A stretch of 64,000 nucleotides of DNA from assembly GCF_001884185.1 (NCBI RefSeq), contig NZ_MAOE01000001.1:124001-188000 (forward strand), in the 5' to 3' direction. Numbering within the stretch: position 1 is the stretch's first letter; each line of letters starts with the position of its first letter. Below are positions 51,077 through 59,801 of the stretch, piece after piece. The notes below the pieces were generated by a model. It worked only from the letters and a program-made list of their open reading frames with translations, ran no database searches and was not told where the DNA came from. This DNA comes from Bacillus albus (GTDB lineage: Bacteria > Bacillota > Bacilli > Bacillales > Bacillaceae_G). A program made the position numbers and the translations under genes.

Positions 51077-51475
51077 TCATATTAGCCGGAGACAAAATGT
51101 ACTTCTTAATTTTTCTATTGTATTTGTATTTTTCATAGTTGGACACCCTCTCTTCTTTTCATGTAGGGAATCCATGCCTTTTAAATCATATGCTTCCTTC
51201 CACCTACGAACCGTTCCATAAGATGGGATATTAAAAATAGCCCCTGGTTCTCTAATATATGTCCCTTGTCTATCCATATAATTAATTACATCCAGTTTAT
51301 AATCCAGGGGATATCTTCTATAGCGTTTTTCACCTGCCGCATTATATTGTTTAATCCACTGCTGGAGTACACTCGGATGAACCTTTATGGATCCCGCAAG
51401 TCTTTTCACTCCGTCACCTTCATCTGAATGTTTTTTTACTACCTTTACTTTTTCTTCTAGTGAGAATTTAACTAT
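51077..51475 (-). pseudogene. IS3/IS150-type orfA remnant
   Basis: The frame from 51475 reads IVKFSLEEKVKVVKKHSDEGDGVKRLAGSIKVHPSVLQQW..., a helix-turn-helix transposase orfA of the IS150 type, with a second HTH around FNIPSYGTVRRWKEAY. The position of the expected start carries ATA (after GGAGGTG), so the start is mutated. After KKRGCPTMKN the match to orfA ends early, and no orfB follows. Open sequence upstream of 51475 is not part of the gene. A dead fragment of an insertion sequence. Confidence 0.7.
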
Positions 51476-51540
51476 AAAAAAGTACACCTCCAATTGTTGT
51501 TTGTGTCTAACAATCGGGGTGCACATCCTAAGATTCGTCT

Positions 51541-51915
51541 TTATTACTAGTAATAATATCAAAAAAACAAGTGCAACCCTGTGGTAAAAAACATCTGTAC
51601 AGATTAAAGCACTATTTAACGGATCTATATCAATCACAGTCATATATCCATTGAGCAAATAACCATCCTCATAATATGTAATTAGCATTTCTTATTCAGA
51701 TAACAATGAGCATAATAATATGTTTTCTATAAATTCCTTTTCCTCCTAAGTTTGTGTTTACCACTCAACCACTCTTTCTTGGACATGCTTCTGTTAGCGG
51801 CTTTTAGCCCTATCAGTGTATGCTCACAATAGGTTGTCAATTGCTAGTACCAATTCATTTTTCGCGAATATTTCCCTCTGCATCTCACTATATTTTTAAA
51901 AAAGGGGGTTACATA
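51541..51915. other. Non-coding region upstream of the 164-residue gene
   Basis: About 375 bp including the outer end of the IS remnant (around 51490-51530, TGTTAGACAC on minus) and sequence without recognisable signals up to AAAGGGGG at 51901-51908. Confidence 0.4.
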
Positions 51916-52410
51916 ATGATAGATAACCACATGGAGTTACTATGTTTTTTGGACGACCTGGAACAACTCATTCATCAGCATAATCAAAAAGAAAATAAGT
52001 TGATACGTAATGCATCTAAAAAGCTCGGGATTATTAGTAAAATAGAAAAAATGCGTGATGAGACTTTGGCTACAGTGATAGAAGAAATTGTATCTTCTTC
52101 TATCACTGGCGAAGATATTAAATTGGATAGCGCTTATTTCCTAAATGAGCAACCAGAAAACAACAGACAACTACGTATAATTATAAATCATCCAATATAT
52201 GGAGAAGATATTGTAAGCTGTCTACAAGAGATTAGGGAGAACTATCAAACATGTGCTCAACGAATTCAAGATGAATTAAATTTCTCTGTAGAAATTAGAG
52301 TAACTTTTTCTAGTTACGAGAGCATGCGTTCTTCCTCCTATGTGGATACTAGCCCTGTATATGAAGATATATTGGGGGTTTTAACAGCTGAGGATATTTG
52401 TGACGACTAA
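51916..52410 (+). CDS. 164-residue protein of unknown function
   Basis: MIDNHMELLCFLDDLEQLIHQH..., highly charged, no signal peptide or membrane segment. N-terminal coiled-coil-like helices are followed by a beta-rich part (RQLRIIINHPIYG, SVEIRVTFSSYE). ATG 51916 follows AAAGGGGG. It lies between an IS remnant and an Mrr-type nuclease stub that begins right after its stop codon, so it sits in an accessory, rearranged spot. No function can be assigned. Confidence 0.6.
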   Translation: MIDNHMELLCFLDDLEQLIHQHNQKENKLIRNASKKLGIISKIEKMRDETLATVIEEIVSSSITGEDIKLDSAYFLNEQPENNRQLRIIINHPIYGEDIVSCLQEIRENYQTCAQRIQDELNFSVEIRVTFSSYESMRSSSYVDTSPVYEDILGVLTAEDICDD

Positions 52411-52509
52411 ACTACTGAGTACTTCCAACCAAAACGCAAGCAATATGCTGCGAATAAAAATATTAAGTTAATTGATGGTGATAAACTCATTCACATGATG
52501 AATTCCTGA
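52411..52509 (+). pseudogene. C-terminal stub of an Mrr-type restriction endonuclease
   Basis: 32 codons in frame directly after the TAA at 52408-52410: TTEYFQPKRKQYAANKNIKL then IDGDKLIHMM. The pattern yF..A..yA....I.LIDGdkL..lM is the C-terminal end of Mrr_cat nucleases. The rest of the nuclease is missing. No start of its own. A deletion or rearrangement junction must lie at about 52408. Confidence 0.65.
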
Positions 52510-52539
52510 AGCCAGCTCTTTTAAAGACTTGGCTTTTTT
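52509..52539 (+). terminator. Terminator after the Mrr stub
   Basis: AAGCCA pairs with TGGCTT around a long loop, then TTTTTTC. Plausible terminator of the unknown gene and stub. Confidence 0.55.
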
Positions 52540-52590
52540 CTTATAAAAACATTTTTAATGAATTAATTAGAATTGCAGAATCTATGAATT

Positions 52591-52633
52591 AAAAAAAATC
52601 GATCTTTTCGAAATGGGAAAGATCGGTTTTTTT
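52591..52633. terminator. Bidirectional terminator
   Basis: AAAAAATCGATCTTT pairs with AAAGATCGGTTTTTT; it ends the MBL gene on the minus strand. Confidence 0.8.
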
Positions 52634-52639
52634 ATTATT

Positions 52640-53326
52640 TTATACAGTAAGCTTTCCTCCATGATAGCAATAATAGCTTGCTGCTTTAAGGTTTTTAATT
52701 CTCTTTAAAGATTCTTCCGCTTTTTCTATATCTAAGCAAAAATTCGGATTAGCTATTACTAATTCACAATTTTCTTGAACGGCCGCATCCCCTGTAATTA
52801 CACAGTTTGAATTCGGAAAATATAATGAAATATGCCCCGAAGTATGTCCTGGCGTCGCTACTATTTGACATTCATTATTTAAAATCATTTGACCATCATA
52901 TACTTTTTCATCGACAGAAATATGTCTTATATTTTTTAATTGTTGTATAAACCATTCACCAAATTCTTTCTCTTCAATTGGCATACGTTGTAACATGTCT
53001 TCAGCTTGAACTAGTCTCTCCGATTTTATTTCACCACTAATGTAGTGGGATTCAATTTCACTAGCAATAATATTAACTTGAGGATATTTCGCTTTGAAAT
53101 CATATAAAGATCCTATATGATCGTCATCATAATGGGTAATAATTATATTTTTTAAGTTTTTTATCTCATACCCCTGTTTTAAAATTGCCTCTTCAATTAA
53201 AGGTAAAAAGTTTACATAACCTGTATCTACTAAAGTTAATTCATTGCTTATTATAATTAAGCTCGGATATATACATTGTTTTGCCCCATTAAATTCAAAT
53301 TCAATTGGTAGTTCTATTATCTTCAC
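52640..53326 (-). CDS. MBL-fold metallohydrolase
   Basis: 228 residues. Motifs: the metal loop THYDDDHIGSL (variant HxDxDH), ATPGHTSGHISLYF, ITGDAAVQENC and a late His in CYHGGK. The second His of the classical HxHxDH is Asp, as in several MBL subfamilies that keep hydrolase activity. Cytoplasmic; substrate unknown. It is not a class B beta-lactamase: no signal peptide and metal ligands differ. Start ATG follows GGGGGAAG. Confidence 0.85.
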   Translation of the reverse strand: MKIIELPIEFEFNGAKQCIYPSLIIISNELTLVDTGYVNFLPLIEEAILKQGYEIKNLKNIIITHYDDDHIGSLYDFKAKYPQVNIIASEIESHYISGEIKSERLVQAEDMLQRMPIEEKEFGEWFIQQLKNIRHISVDEKVYDGQMILNNECQIVATPGHTSGHISLYFPNSNCVITGDAAVQENCELVIANPNFCLDIEKAEESLKRIKNLKAASYYCYHGGKLTV

Positions 53327-53555
53327 TTTTCTTCCCCCATACCTTTTATTAGATGCTCGCTAATAAATCATCCACATACATTTTACTGTACATACTTATG
53401 TAACAAAACACTGTGAGTCGTTACATAACCAACATTCTATTATTTTGAACAGGTAAATTCCTATTTTTATGGAAATATACAATAAAATTGATTATTTCAC
53501 TACTTCTTTGTCTATCCTTTTAAAAAATCTATGTTTTTGTAAAAGGAGTGTTTAT

Positions 53556-53885
53556 ATGGAGAAACAGACACTTTGGAAAAAATTCAAAAAAAGCTCAGCA
53601 AACCTTGGGAAATCTAGCGTATATGAAAGTATTATTTTATACTACACAATGAGAAAAAAAGGGTTACCTACTAAAGCGAAATTTATAATATTAGCCGCTT
53701 TATCCTATTACGTATTAACAATCGACTTCATTCCAGATATAGCTGCTATTATTGGGATTGGCTTATTAGATGATGTTTTAGCAATCGCTATTGCGCATAA
53801 ATTTGTAATGCGCCATGCAGATGCTGAAATTCGAGAAAAGAGTAAAATAAAAATGGAGTCATTATTTACTTCGGCTCAAGTATAA
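53556..53885 (+). CDS. DUF1232 (YkvA-like) protein
   Basis: 109 residues. The core AKFIILAALSYYVLTIDFIPDIAAIIGIGLLDDVLAIAIAHKFV is a DUF1232 signature with a hydrophobic hairpin (about 47-87), flanked by basic N- and C-terminal parts. ATG 53556 follows AAAAGGAG. Probably membrane-associated. Function of DUF1232 proteins is not known. Confidence 0.85.
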   Translation: MEKQTLWKKFKKSSANLGKSSVYESIILYYTMRKKGLPTKAKFIILAALSYYVLTIDFIPDIAAIIGIGLLDDVLAIAIAHKFVMRHADAEIREKSKIKMESLFTSAQV

Positions 53886-53892
53886 TTAAAAA

Positions 53893-53917
53893 GAGCTAAG
53901 ATCAATCCTCTTAGCTC
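53893..53917 (-). terminator. Terminator of the threonine ammonia-lyase gene
   Basis: GAGCTAAGA pairs with TCTTAGCTC and is followed on the minus strand by TTTTTAATT. It lies 29 nt past the stop at 53946. Confidence 0.75.
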
Positions 53918-53945
53918 CTCATTCTTAACACTATTTTTTAAAATA

Positions 53946-54947
53946 CTATTTCACTTCATTAGCTACAAAAAATTGCTCACAAACACTGGAAATGCGCTGC
54001 AAATCTACGTTCCCACCAGATATAACCGCTACTACTTTTTTCCCTTTAATATACGGATCCACTTTCCCTGCAAGTAGAGCAGCAGTAGCTAATGCGCCAG
54101 CACCTTCTACAACAGCTTTACCACGTTGTAATAAGTCTTTCATCGCTACTTCTAATTCACCTTCTGATACCGTTACAATATCATCTACTAATTCCTTTAC
54201 TACTTCAAACGTTAAATCACCTGGTATTTTAACTGCGCAACCATCTGCTATTGTAGGTGCCTCATAATGCTCTACAATCGTACCTTTGTCATAAGAAGCC
54301 TTCATTCCATGAACATTATCTGCTTGGACACCAATAATATTAATGGATGGATTAAAAGATTTTAATGCAACAGCAATACCAGAAATAATTCCGCCTCCGC
54401 CAATTGGTACAATGACAGTATCTACATCCCACATATCATCAAGAATATCTAATCCTATTGTTCCTTGACCAGCCATTACTTCTACATCGTCATATGGATG
54501 TAAATACGTTTCACCTGTTTCCTTAATAATCTCCTCACATTTTGCCTTCGCATCATCAAAAGTTTCACCATATAAAATCACTTCTGATCCATATCCTCTA
54601 GTTGCTTCAACTTTCGCCTGAGGTGCAGAAATCGGCATAACAATTTTACTCTTAATACCGAGTAAATGAGCTGATAAAGCAATTCCTTGTGCATGATTAC
54701 CAGCGGAACAAGCAATTACTCCTCTCTCTTTTTCCTGATTTGTTAACTGTGACATTTTATTAAATGCACCACGGAATTTAAAAGAACCCGTTAATTGCAT
54801 ATTTTCTAATTTTAAGTGAATTTCTCCGCCTGTTTTACTAGTCAAATAAAATGATTTTACTAATGGCGTTTTACGAGCATTTCTGTCTAAAATGTTTTGA
54901 GCTTTTTTAATATCGTCTATATGTAACGGTAGTTTTTTTGTTATCAT
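53946..54947 (-). CDS. Threonine ammonia-lyase, catabolic type
   Basis: 333 residues of fold-type II PLP enzyme. PLP-Lys in TGSFKFRGAF, substrate loop CSAGNHAQG, glycine phosphate loop GGGGIISG, and no C-terminal ACT domains. Length and lack of ACT domain point to TdcB-type (or serine/threonine dehydratase), not the isoleucine-regulated IlvA. It makes 2-oxobutanoate and ammonia from threonine. Single gene with terminator; GAGGTG before ATG 54947. Confidence 0.9.
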   Translation of the reverse strand: MITKKLPLHIDDIKKAQNILDRNARKTPLVKSFYLTSKTGGEIHLKLENMQLTGSFKFRGAFNKMSQLTNQEKERGVIACSAGNHAQGIALSAHLLGIKSKIVMPISAPQAKVEATRGYGSEVILYGETFDDAKAKCEEIIKETGETYLHPYDDVEVMAGQGTIGLDILDDMWDVDTVIVPIGGGGIISGIAVALKSFNPSINIIGVQADNVHGMKASYDKGTIVEHYEAPTIADGCAVKIPGDLTFEVVKELVDDIVTVSEGELEVAMKDLLQRGKAVVEGAGALATAALLAGKVDPYIKGKKVVAVISGGNVDLQRISSVCEQFFVANEVK

Positions 54948-55033
54948 ACTAACACCTCTTCCAATGATCTATTCCTAAGTTTTCGTATGTAGCAACTCCT
55001 TTATACGAATCCATCTATATTAAGAAAAAGTCT

Positions 55034-56617
55034 TTATATATGTACCTCACTCTGTAATACACACATTTGCAAACAATTCAACATCCTCTTCATATCACGT
55101 TCTTTGTAATGATTTAGGCATGCAATTTGGATCCAGTTATTCTTTTGTAAATACGCTGATTCATAATGGACGATATATCCTTGTAACGCTAACGCATCCC
55201 CTAACGCTTTAGAAGAAAGACCTTTATTTAATTGAATGGTAAGTATAATTGGCGCAGCATGTTCTCTAGGTGAAACTAGATTTAAGCCTATAGTAGTAAT
55301 AGCTTGTTCAATATATGCATACGTCTCTTTTATTTTTTCAAATACCATTTCATCTTCGAATCTTTTTAATGCTTCTTGCAATGCATAAATTAAATTCCAT
55401 GAATGTGAATATGGAATACTTTCATTTTCTTCGTACATACCAATGTCCATATAGGCCGGTAAAGTCTCGTTTACTTTCACATTATGATTATGAAAAACGA
55501 AAGATAATCCAGTAAACGATTTAATTGCCTTTCCGCTAACACCGCTCGCAAAATATACATCCTTTAAATCTATCGGTATCGCTCCAATTGAGCTAATGCA
55601 ATCTACACATAGTTTCACTTTATACTTTTTACATAAAACATTTAGCTCGTCTAAATCATTTAACATTCCGGTTGATGTTTCATGGTGAACAAACCAAAGC
55701 CATTCATAATTTCCCGTTTCCATTATTTTTTCTAATTCTGTATAGATAAATGGTTGTCCCATTTCTTTTTTATACGTATCAAAATGTAATTGCGAGCGTG
55801 TTGCGTGTCCAACTAATCTATTGCCAAATTCCCCATTCGTTAATACTAGTCCTTTTCCTTTTAAAGAGCGTAATTGTAAAGCAATAGCATCACTCGCTAA
55901 CGTCCCTGTTCCTAACATGATTTGCACATATTTCGCTTTCGTCATATGTAGTAAACGTTTTTTCACATTTTCCATCGTCACTTGAAATGACTTAGAACGA
56001 TGCGAAATCGGCTTAGCAGAAAATGCCTTTCGAACATTTTCTTCAATATCTACTGGACCTGGTAAAAATGTATATTCTTTCGTCATAATCCCACCAACAC
56101 TCGATACTTCAAACATAGCTGGAGTAACATACATTGGCTGGAAGGCTGCTTCTTCTGTACCAACTAACGAATGGAAAGATTTGAATCCCATTTGCTCATA
56201 TAAAGGTAGTTCACGTGTTGTCGCAGAAATGAGTGCTAATTCATATCCATTTAGAAGCAAATAACGATGTAAAAAGCGAATTAATCCTAACAATGCTCTT
56301 CCATTTCGATATTCACGTTCTACTGAGAGTAAACGAATTTCATACACGTTTTCTCCATGCTCTTGCAAATAAAAATCTAAATTTGAAATTTTATAATCTA
56401 ATGAGAATGGTCGTTTTCCTCGCAATGCAACCATACCTACTAACTTATCTTCATCTAAACAAATTAAATATGTATTTTCATCATGAAAACGATCTATACG
56501 AACACGCTCTTTCGTTTCTTCATGTTGCGGAATTTCTTCTACAAATGTTTTATAATTCAATTTATGTATATGTTCAAATTCCCAAGCTTGATCAGCAACT
56601 TTATAAATTAACCCCAT
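55034..56617 (-). CDS. GNAT - class V aminotransferase fusion
   Basis: 527 residues. The N-terminal about 165 are an acyl/acetyltransferase-like GNAT domain (RLLSVEREYRNGRALLGLIRFL, TTRELPLYEQMGF). The remainder is a class V PLP aminotransferase: LPGPVDIEENVRKAF, MLGTGTLASDAIA, CVDCISSIGAIPIDL, and the PLP-Lys in GVSGKAIKSFTGLS. It resembles serine-pyruvate/phosphoserine-type enzymes. The internal MTKEYTFLPGP could be a start remnant of a separate ancestral gene. A two-step amino-group plus acyl chemistry is plausible; the product is unknown. Confidence 0.85.
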   Translation of the reverse strand: MGLIYKVADQAWEFEHIHKLNYKTFVEEIPQHEETKERVRIDRFHDENTYLICLDEDKLVGMVALRGKRPFSLDYKISNLDFYLQEHGENVYEIRLLSVEREYRNGRALLGLIRFLHRYLLLNGYELALISATTRELPLYEQMGFKSFHSLVGTEEAAFQPMYVTPAMFEVSSVGGIMTKEYTFLPGPVDIEENVRKAFSAKPISHRSKSFQVTMENVKKRLLHMTKAKYVQIMLGTGTLASDAIALQLRSLKGKGLVLTNGEFGNRLVGHATRSQLHFDTYKKEMGQPFIYTELEKIMETGNYEWLWFVHHETSTGMLNDLDELNVLCKKYKVKLCVDCISSIGAIPIDLKDVYFASGVSGKAIKSFTGLSFVFHNHNVKVNETLPAYMDIGMYEENESIPYSHSWNLIYALQEALKRFEDEMVFEKIKETYAYIEQAITTIGLNLVSPREHAAPIILTIQLNKGLSSKALGDALALQGYIVHYESAYLQKNNWIQIACLNHYKERDMKRMLNCLQMCVLQSEVHI

Positions 56618-56649
56618 GCTTTCTCTCCTTTATGCATTTAATAAAAATG

Positions 56650-56674
56650 ATAAGTGGAGATTAACTCCACTTAT
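56650..56674 (-). terminator. Terminator of plsY
   Basis: ATAAGTGGAG pairs with CTCCACTTAT around ATTAA; the minus strand continues CATTTTTATT. Located 13 nt past the plsY stop. Confidence 0.75.
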
Positions 56675-56686
56675 TAAAAGTTCATT

Positions 56687-57247
56687 TCATTCGCGATTTA
56701 CATATAAAATAAGTACAATGATAAGTGCACTTAAAATAGTCGTAACAATAGAATAAAAATACAAAATCATGCAAACTGGTAAACAAGCGATTGTAATTAA
56801 CCCTGGCTTAGTAAATCCTTTAAAGATTAAATAAAATATAACGAAAACAGCAACAAGAGTAAGCGCTATCAAATAATCAAATGCGATTAATCCTCCAATA
56901 AAAGTTGATATGCCTTTTCCGCCCTTGCCTTTAAATACAATTGGATAAATATGACCAAGTAAAACAGCCAGTAAAGCTAACAATACAAATGTAGAATCTC
57001 CAAAAAGGTATTTTGCAATAGAAACTACGATTGCCCCTTTAATTGCATCACCTAAAAATGTAGCGATGAAATATCCTTTTCCATATACACGCCCCATATT
57101 TCTTGCGCCAGGATTACCGCTTCCTTCATCCCGAATATCAACGTTATGTCTCCATTTCGTTACTATATAAGCGGTCAATATGTTTCCAAATAAATAAGAA
57201 GCGACCAAATACAAAAACTGCATACTATTAATCATGTAATCATTCAC
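56687..57247 (-). CDS. plsY: Glycerol-3-phosphate acyltransferase PlsY
   Basis: 186 residues, five membrane spans. Conserved motifs: DIRDEGSGNPGARNMGR (SGNPGxxN), GDAIKGA, GHIYPIVFKGKGGKGISTFIG (GHxxxxxxxFKGGKG). It transfers an acyl group from acyl-phosphate to glycerol 3-phosphate, the first step of phospholipid synthesis. Most Bacillus have another plsY near parC, so this may be a second copy. Start may be ATG 57247 or ATG 57235. Confidence 0.9.
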   Translation of the reverse strand: MNDYMINSMQFLYLVASYLFGNILTAYIVTKWRHNVDIRDEGSGNPGARNMGRVYGKGYFIATFLGDAIKGAIVVSIAKYLFGDSTFVLLALLAVLLGHIYPIVFKGKGGKGISTFIGGLIAFDYLIALTLVAVFVIFYLIFKGFTKPGLITIACLPVCMILYFYSIVTTILSALIIVLILYVNRE

Positions 57248-57367
57248 TTTCTACATGGGAATACATATACAATATTCAAGAACTATGTATATTGTACTTT
57301 TTTATCCACATCCCTTTATATATTTTAACATCATATATTTACAAATCATACAAAAATTCTCATGCAG

Positions 57368-58267
57368 TTATATTTTAAAATATTTATTCTTCATTAAATA
57401 ATATGTTCCTTTCACTGCTAGTTCTGATTGTGGTACAAATGTAACGTCTCCTATACTTTTCTCACAGCATTTCTTAAATTCAGCATATATTTCAGGTACG
57501 AAACGCAGTATGCTGCCACTTACTGCAATTGAAGTTGTTACATCAAACTGCATTTTATTGTAAATATTCACCGTAATTCTCGTTAATTCCTTAGCCGCTT
57601 GTAAAATGATTTCATGTGCATCATCATTCCCATTTCTAGCTTCCCCAATAACGGATGGTGCAATTGCTGCCACTTTATCTTTTGAAGAACTATAAACTAG
57701 TCTTTTTATATGAGACGACGTCAAAAGTTGAAACTCATCTTGAATCCTTATGCTTAATGGGCAAAGTGTAACCCCTTGATCAAATTGATTTGCCATTCTC
57801 TTTAAACCTTGTAACGCAATCCAATACCCACTTCCTTCATCTCCTAAAATATGTCCCCATCCACCGCTATACTCATACACTTCTCCTATCTTTCCAATAC
57901 AAATCGCGCCTGTACCGCCAATTGTTAAAATTCCATCTTTTCCTTTTAAAGTAGCTGCATGTGCAATCATTGCATCATTAAAAACTTCAATTGGTGTTCC
58001 ATACTTCTTTTTTAAACGTAATGTTAATTCATTTGTATTTGCTCCACTTACACCCGCTAATCCTAAACAAATACAAACGCAATCCCCATTTAATAACCCT
58101 CTCTGGCATTGATTAATCGCTTCCATAATATGAAAAAGTGCTTCTTCAAAATCTATTAATATATTTCCAAAGCCACTTGTAGCTCTTACAAGTTCGTTTC
58201 CGTCTTTATCAAATGCAATTGCTTCTGTCTTCGTTCCGCCGCCGTCTACTCCAATCATATACTTCAT
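57368..58267 (-). CDS. BadF/BadG-family kinase (GlcNAc/MurNAc kinase-like)
   Basis: 299 residues, an ASKHA sugar-kinase fold. Phosphate-1 loop MIGVDGGGTKTEA, CLGLAGVSG, ILTIGGTGAICIG, GGWGHILGDEGSGYWIA, and adenosine motif SGSILRFVPEI. N-acetylglucosamine kinase and MurK share these motifs. It follows anmK by 9 nt, so it probably phosphorylates an amino sugar released in the same pathway. Exact substrate is inferred from position. Confidence 0.85.
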   Translation of the reverse strand: MKYMIGVDGGGTKTEAIAFDKDGNELVRATSGFGNILIDFEEALFHIMEAINQCQRGLLNGDCVCICLGLAGVSGANTNELTLRLKKKYGTPIEVFNDAMIAHAATLKGKDGILTIGGTGAICIGKIGEVYEYSGGWGHILGDEGSGYWIALQGLKRMANQFDQGVTLCPLSIRIQDEFQLLTSSHIKRLVYSSSKDKVAAIAPSVIGEARNGNDDAHEIILQAAKELTRITVNIYNKMQFDVTTSIAVSGSILRFVPEIYAEFKKCCEKSIGDVTFVPQSELAVKGTYYLMKNKYFKI

Positions 58268-58276
58268 GCGTTCGCC

Positions 58277-59434
58277 TCATTCTCTTGAAATTAGAGGGAA
58301 TGTTATGTTCCCTAAAACTACAGATTGCTTAGCACCAGTTGCGCTCGGGACATTACTCGGATTACGATGATACGTTTCATTTGCTAAAATGGCAAAGGCG
58401 ATTGCTTCCTTCGCTTCTGAAGAATAGCCTATATCTTCTTGAAGGAATAATGCACATTTTTCTTCTTTCAATCCATAACGTATCATTTCTACAAGTGTAT
58501 CATTATAACTTCCGCCACCACCTAGAATTACCTCATCGATTTCATAATACGGCAAAATAAACTCCTTATAGTGATGAACAATTGAACTTGCTGTAAACAT
58601 TGTGACAGTCGTCAATATATTTTCTTTACTATGCTTTTCAAACCGCTTCAATAACTCACTGACAAATTCTTCTCCAAACTGTTCTCTACCAGTTGATTTC
58701 GGTGGACTCATTTTCAAAAATGGATGGTTCATACAATATGTCAAAACCTCTTCTACAACTACACCCTGTTTTGCAATCTTACCATTTTGATCATATGGCA
58801 ACTGAAATAATCTTTGACATACTTCATCCATTATCATATTCCCTGGACCAGTATCAAAAGCTATAACGCTCTTCTCACTTAGTTTACTTGGTATAGCGGT
58901 AACATTACCGATTCCGCCAATATTTTGTAGTAGTCTATTTTTAGTTTGGTGGCGATACAAAATAATCTCTGAATATGGTACAAGTGGTGCACCTTGTCCC
59001 CCTGCTGCCATATCCATCGTTCGAAAATTAGAGATAACCGTCGTTTTCGTTTCATACGCTATAACTGCTGGTTCTCCAATTTGCAATGTGGAAGGAATCA
59101 TACTACCATCTTCCTGTGGCTGATGATAAATCGTTTGTCCGTGAGAACCAATTAAATCTAATTGTCCCAAAGGAAAATTGGTCTCTTTACAAACTTCCTT
59201 TACAGCATCGGCGAAGCATAAACCGAGTTTGAAATTTAAACTGCATATAAGTTGTACATTTGAATTTTCTATTGATAATGCCTGCTGGATCTCATTTTTT
59301 ATATCATTACTAAATGACACAGTCGTAAAATGGATGAGTTCAACTTTAGAACCCACACCGCTTCCTTCTATATGAACGAGTGCTACATCTATACCGTCTA
59401 ACGAAGTACCAGACATTACCCCTGCAACATACAT
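58277..59434 (-). CDS. anmK: Anhydro-N-acetylmuramic acid kinase
   Basis: About 385 residues. N-terminal [14 protein letters not shown] (P-loop), [23 protein letters not shown], and [13 protein letters not shown]. AnmK opens the 1,6-anhydro bond and phosphorylates, giving MurNAc-6-P. I started at ATG 59434 (MYVAGVMSG), since upstream starts run into the 88-residue gene whose stop is at 59457 and are too close to the AGGAGG. It follows a PTS and an 88-residue membrane protein, so it acts on imported muropeptide-derived sugar. Confidence 0.93.
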   Translation of the reverse strand: MYVAGVMSGTSLDGIDVALVHIEGSGVGSKVELIHFTTVSFSNDIKNEIQQALSIENSNVQLICSLNFKLGLCFADAVKEVCKETNFPLGQLDLIGSHGQTIYHQPQEDGSMIPSTLQIGEPAVIAYETKTTVISNFRTMDMAAGGQGAPLVPYSEIILYRHQTKNRLLQNIGGIGNVTAIPSKLSEKSVIAFDTGPGNMIMDEVCQRLFQLPYDQNGKIAKQGVVVEEVLTYCMNHPFLKMSPPKSTGREQFGEEFVSELLKRFEKHSKENILTTVTMFTASSIVHHYKEFILPYYEIDEVILGGGGSYNDTLVEMIRYGLKEEKCALFLQEDIGYSSEAKEAIAFAILANETYHRNPSNVPSATGAKQSVVLGNITFPLISRE

Positions 59435-59456
59435 AACATGCATAACCTCCTCTTTA

Positions 59457-59723
59457 TTAAAAAACAATCATGTAAGTTACAAACGTACAACCGATTGAAA
59501 ATAATATAAATCTAAAAAACAACTGAGCTTTTGATACAAACGATCCATCAATAAAAGAAACAACTATAGTAAGCAAAATACTTGCCGCAATGCTTGTAAC
59601 GAGCCATATACTATGCATTTGTGATAGATGTAGCATTCTTAATAAAGGTACAAAAAGAAAATTTGAACATATTACTCCAAATAGTAATAAAAATACCCCT
59701 TTATAACTAAATTTTATATTCAT
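59457..59723 (-). CDS. 88-residue membrane protein
   Basis: Three likely membrane segments (about 11-28, 36-56, 68-86) with short loops. Starts [16 protein letters not shown]; no family recognised. It sits between the PTS EIIC gene and anmK in one operon, so it may help in sugar uptake or be a conserved passenger. Hairpin upstream at 59758. Good spacing to anmK (23 nt). Confidence 0.65.
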   Translation of the reverse strand: MNIKFSYKGVFLLLFGVICSNFLFVPLLRMLHLSQMHSIWLVTSIAASILLTIVVSFIDGSFVSKAQLFFRFILFSIGCTFVTYMIVF

Positions 59724-59757
59724 CCTAATTCACCCTCTCTGAACTTCATGTAAAAGA

Positions 59758-59782
59758 AGTGATAGACAGAATGCCTATCACT
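59758..59782 (-). terminator. Hairpin after the PTS EIIC gene
   Basis: AGTGATAG pairs with CTATCACT around a 9-nt loop, about 20 nt past the EIIC stop. T run weak (TCTTTTACA). An attenuator within the operon. Confidence 0.5.
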
Positions 59783-59801
59783 CATAAATAGAGTATGGAG
59801 C

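Noticed and set aside
52640-53326. Class B (metallo) beta-lactamase near the beta-lactam island
   Set aside because: No signal peptide, HYDDDH metal loop and the wrong ligand order; a general MBL-fold hydrolase 17 kb from the island.
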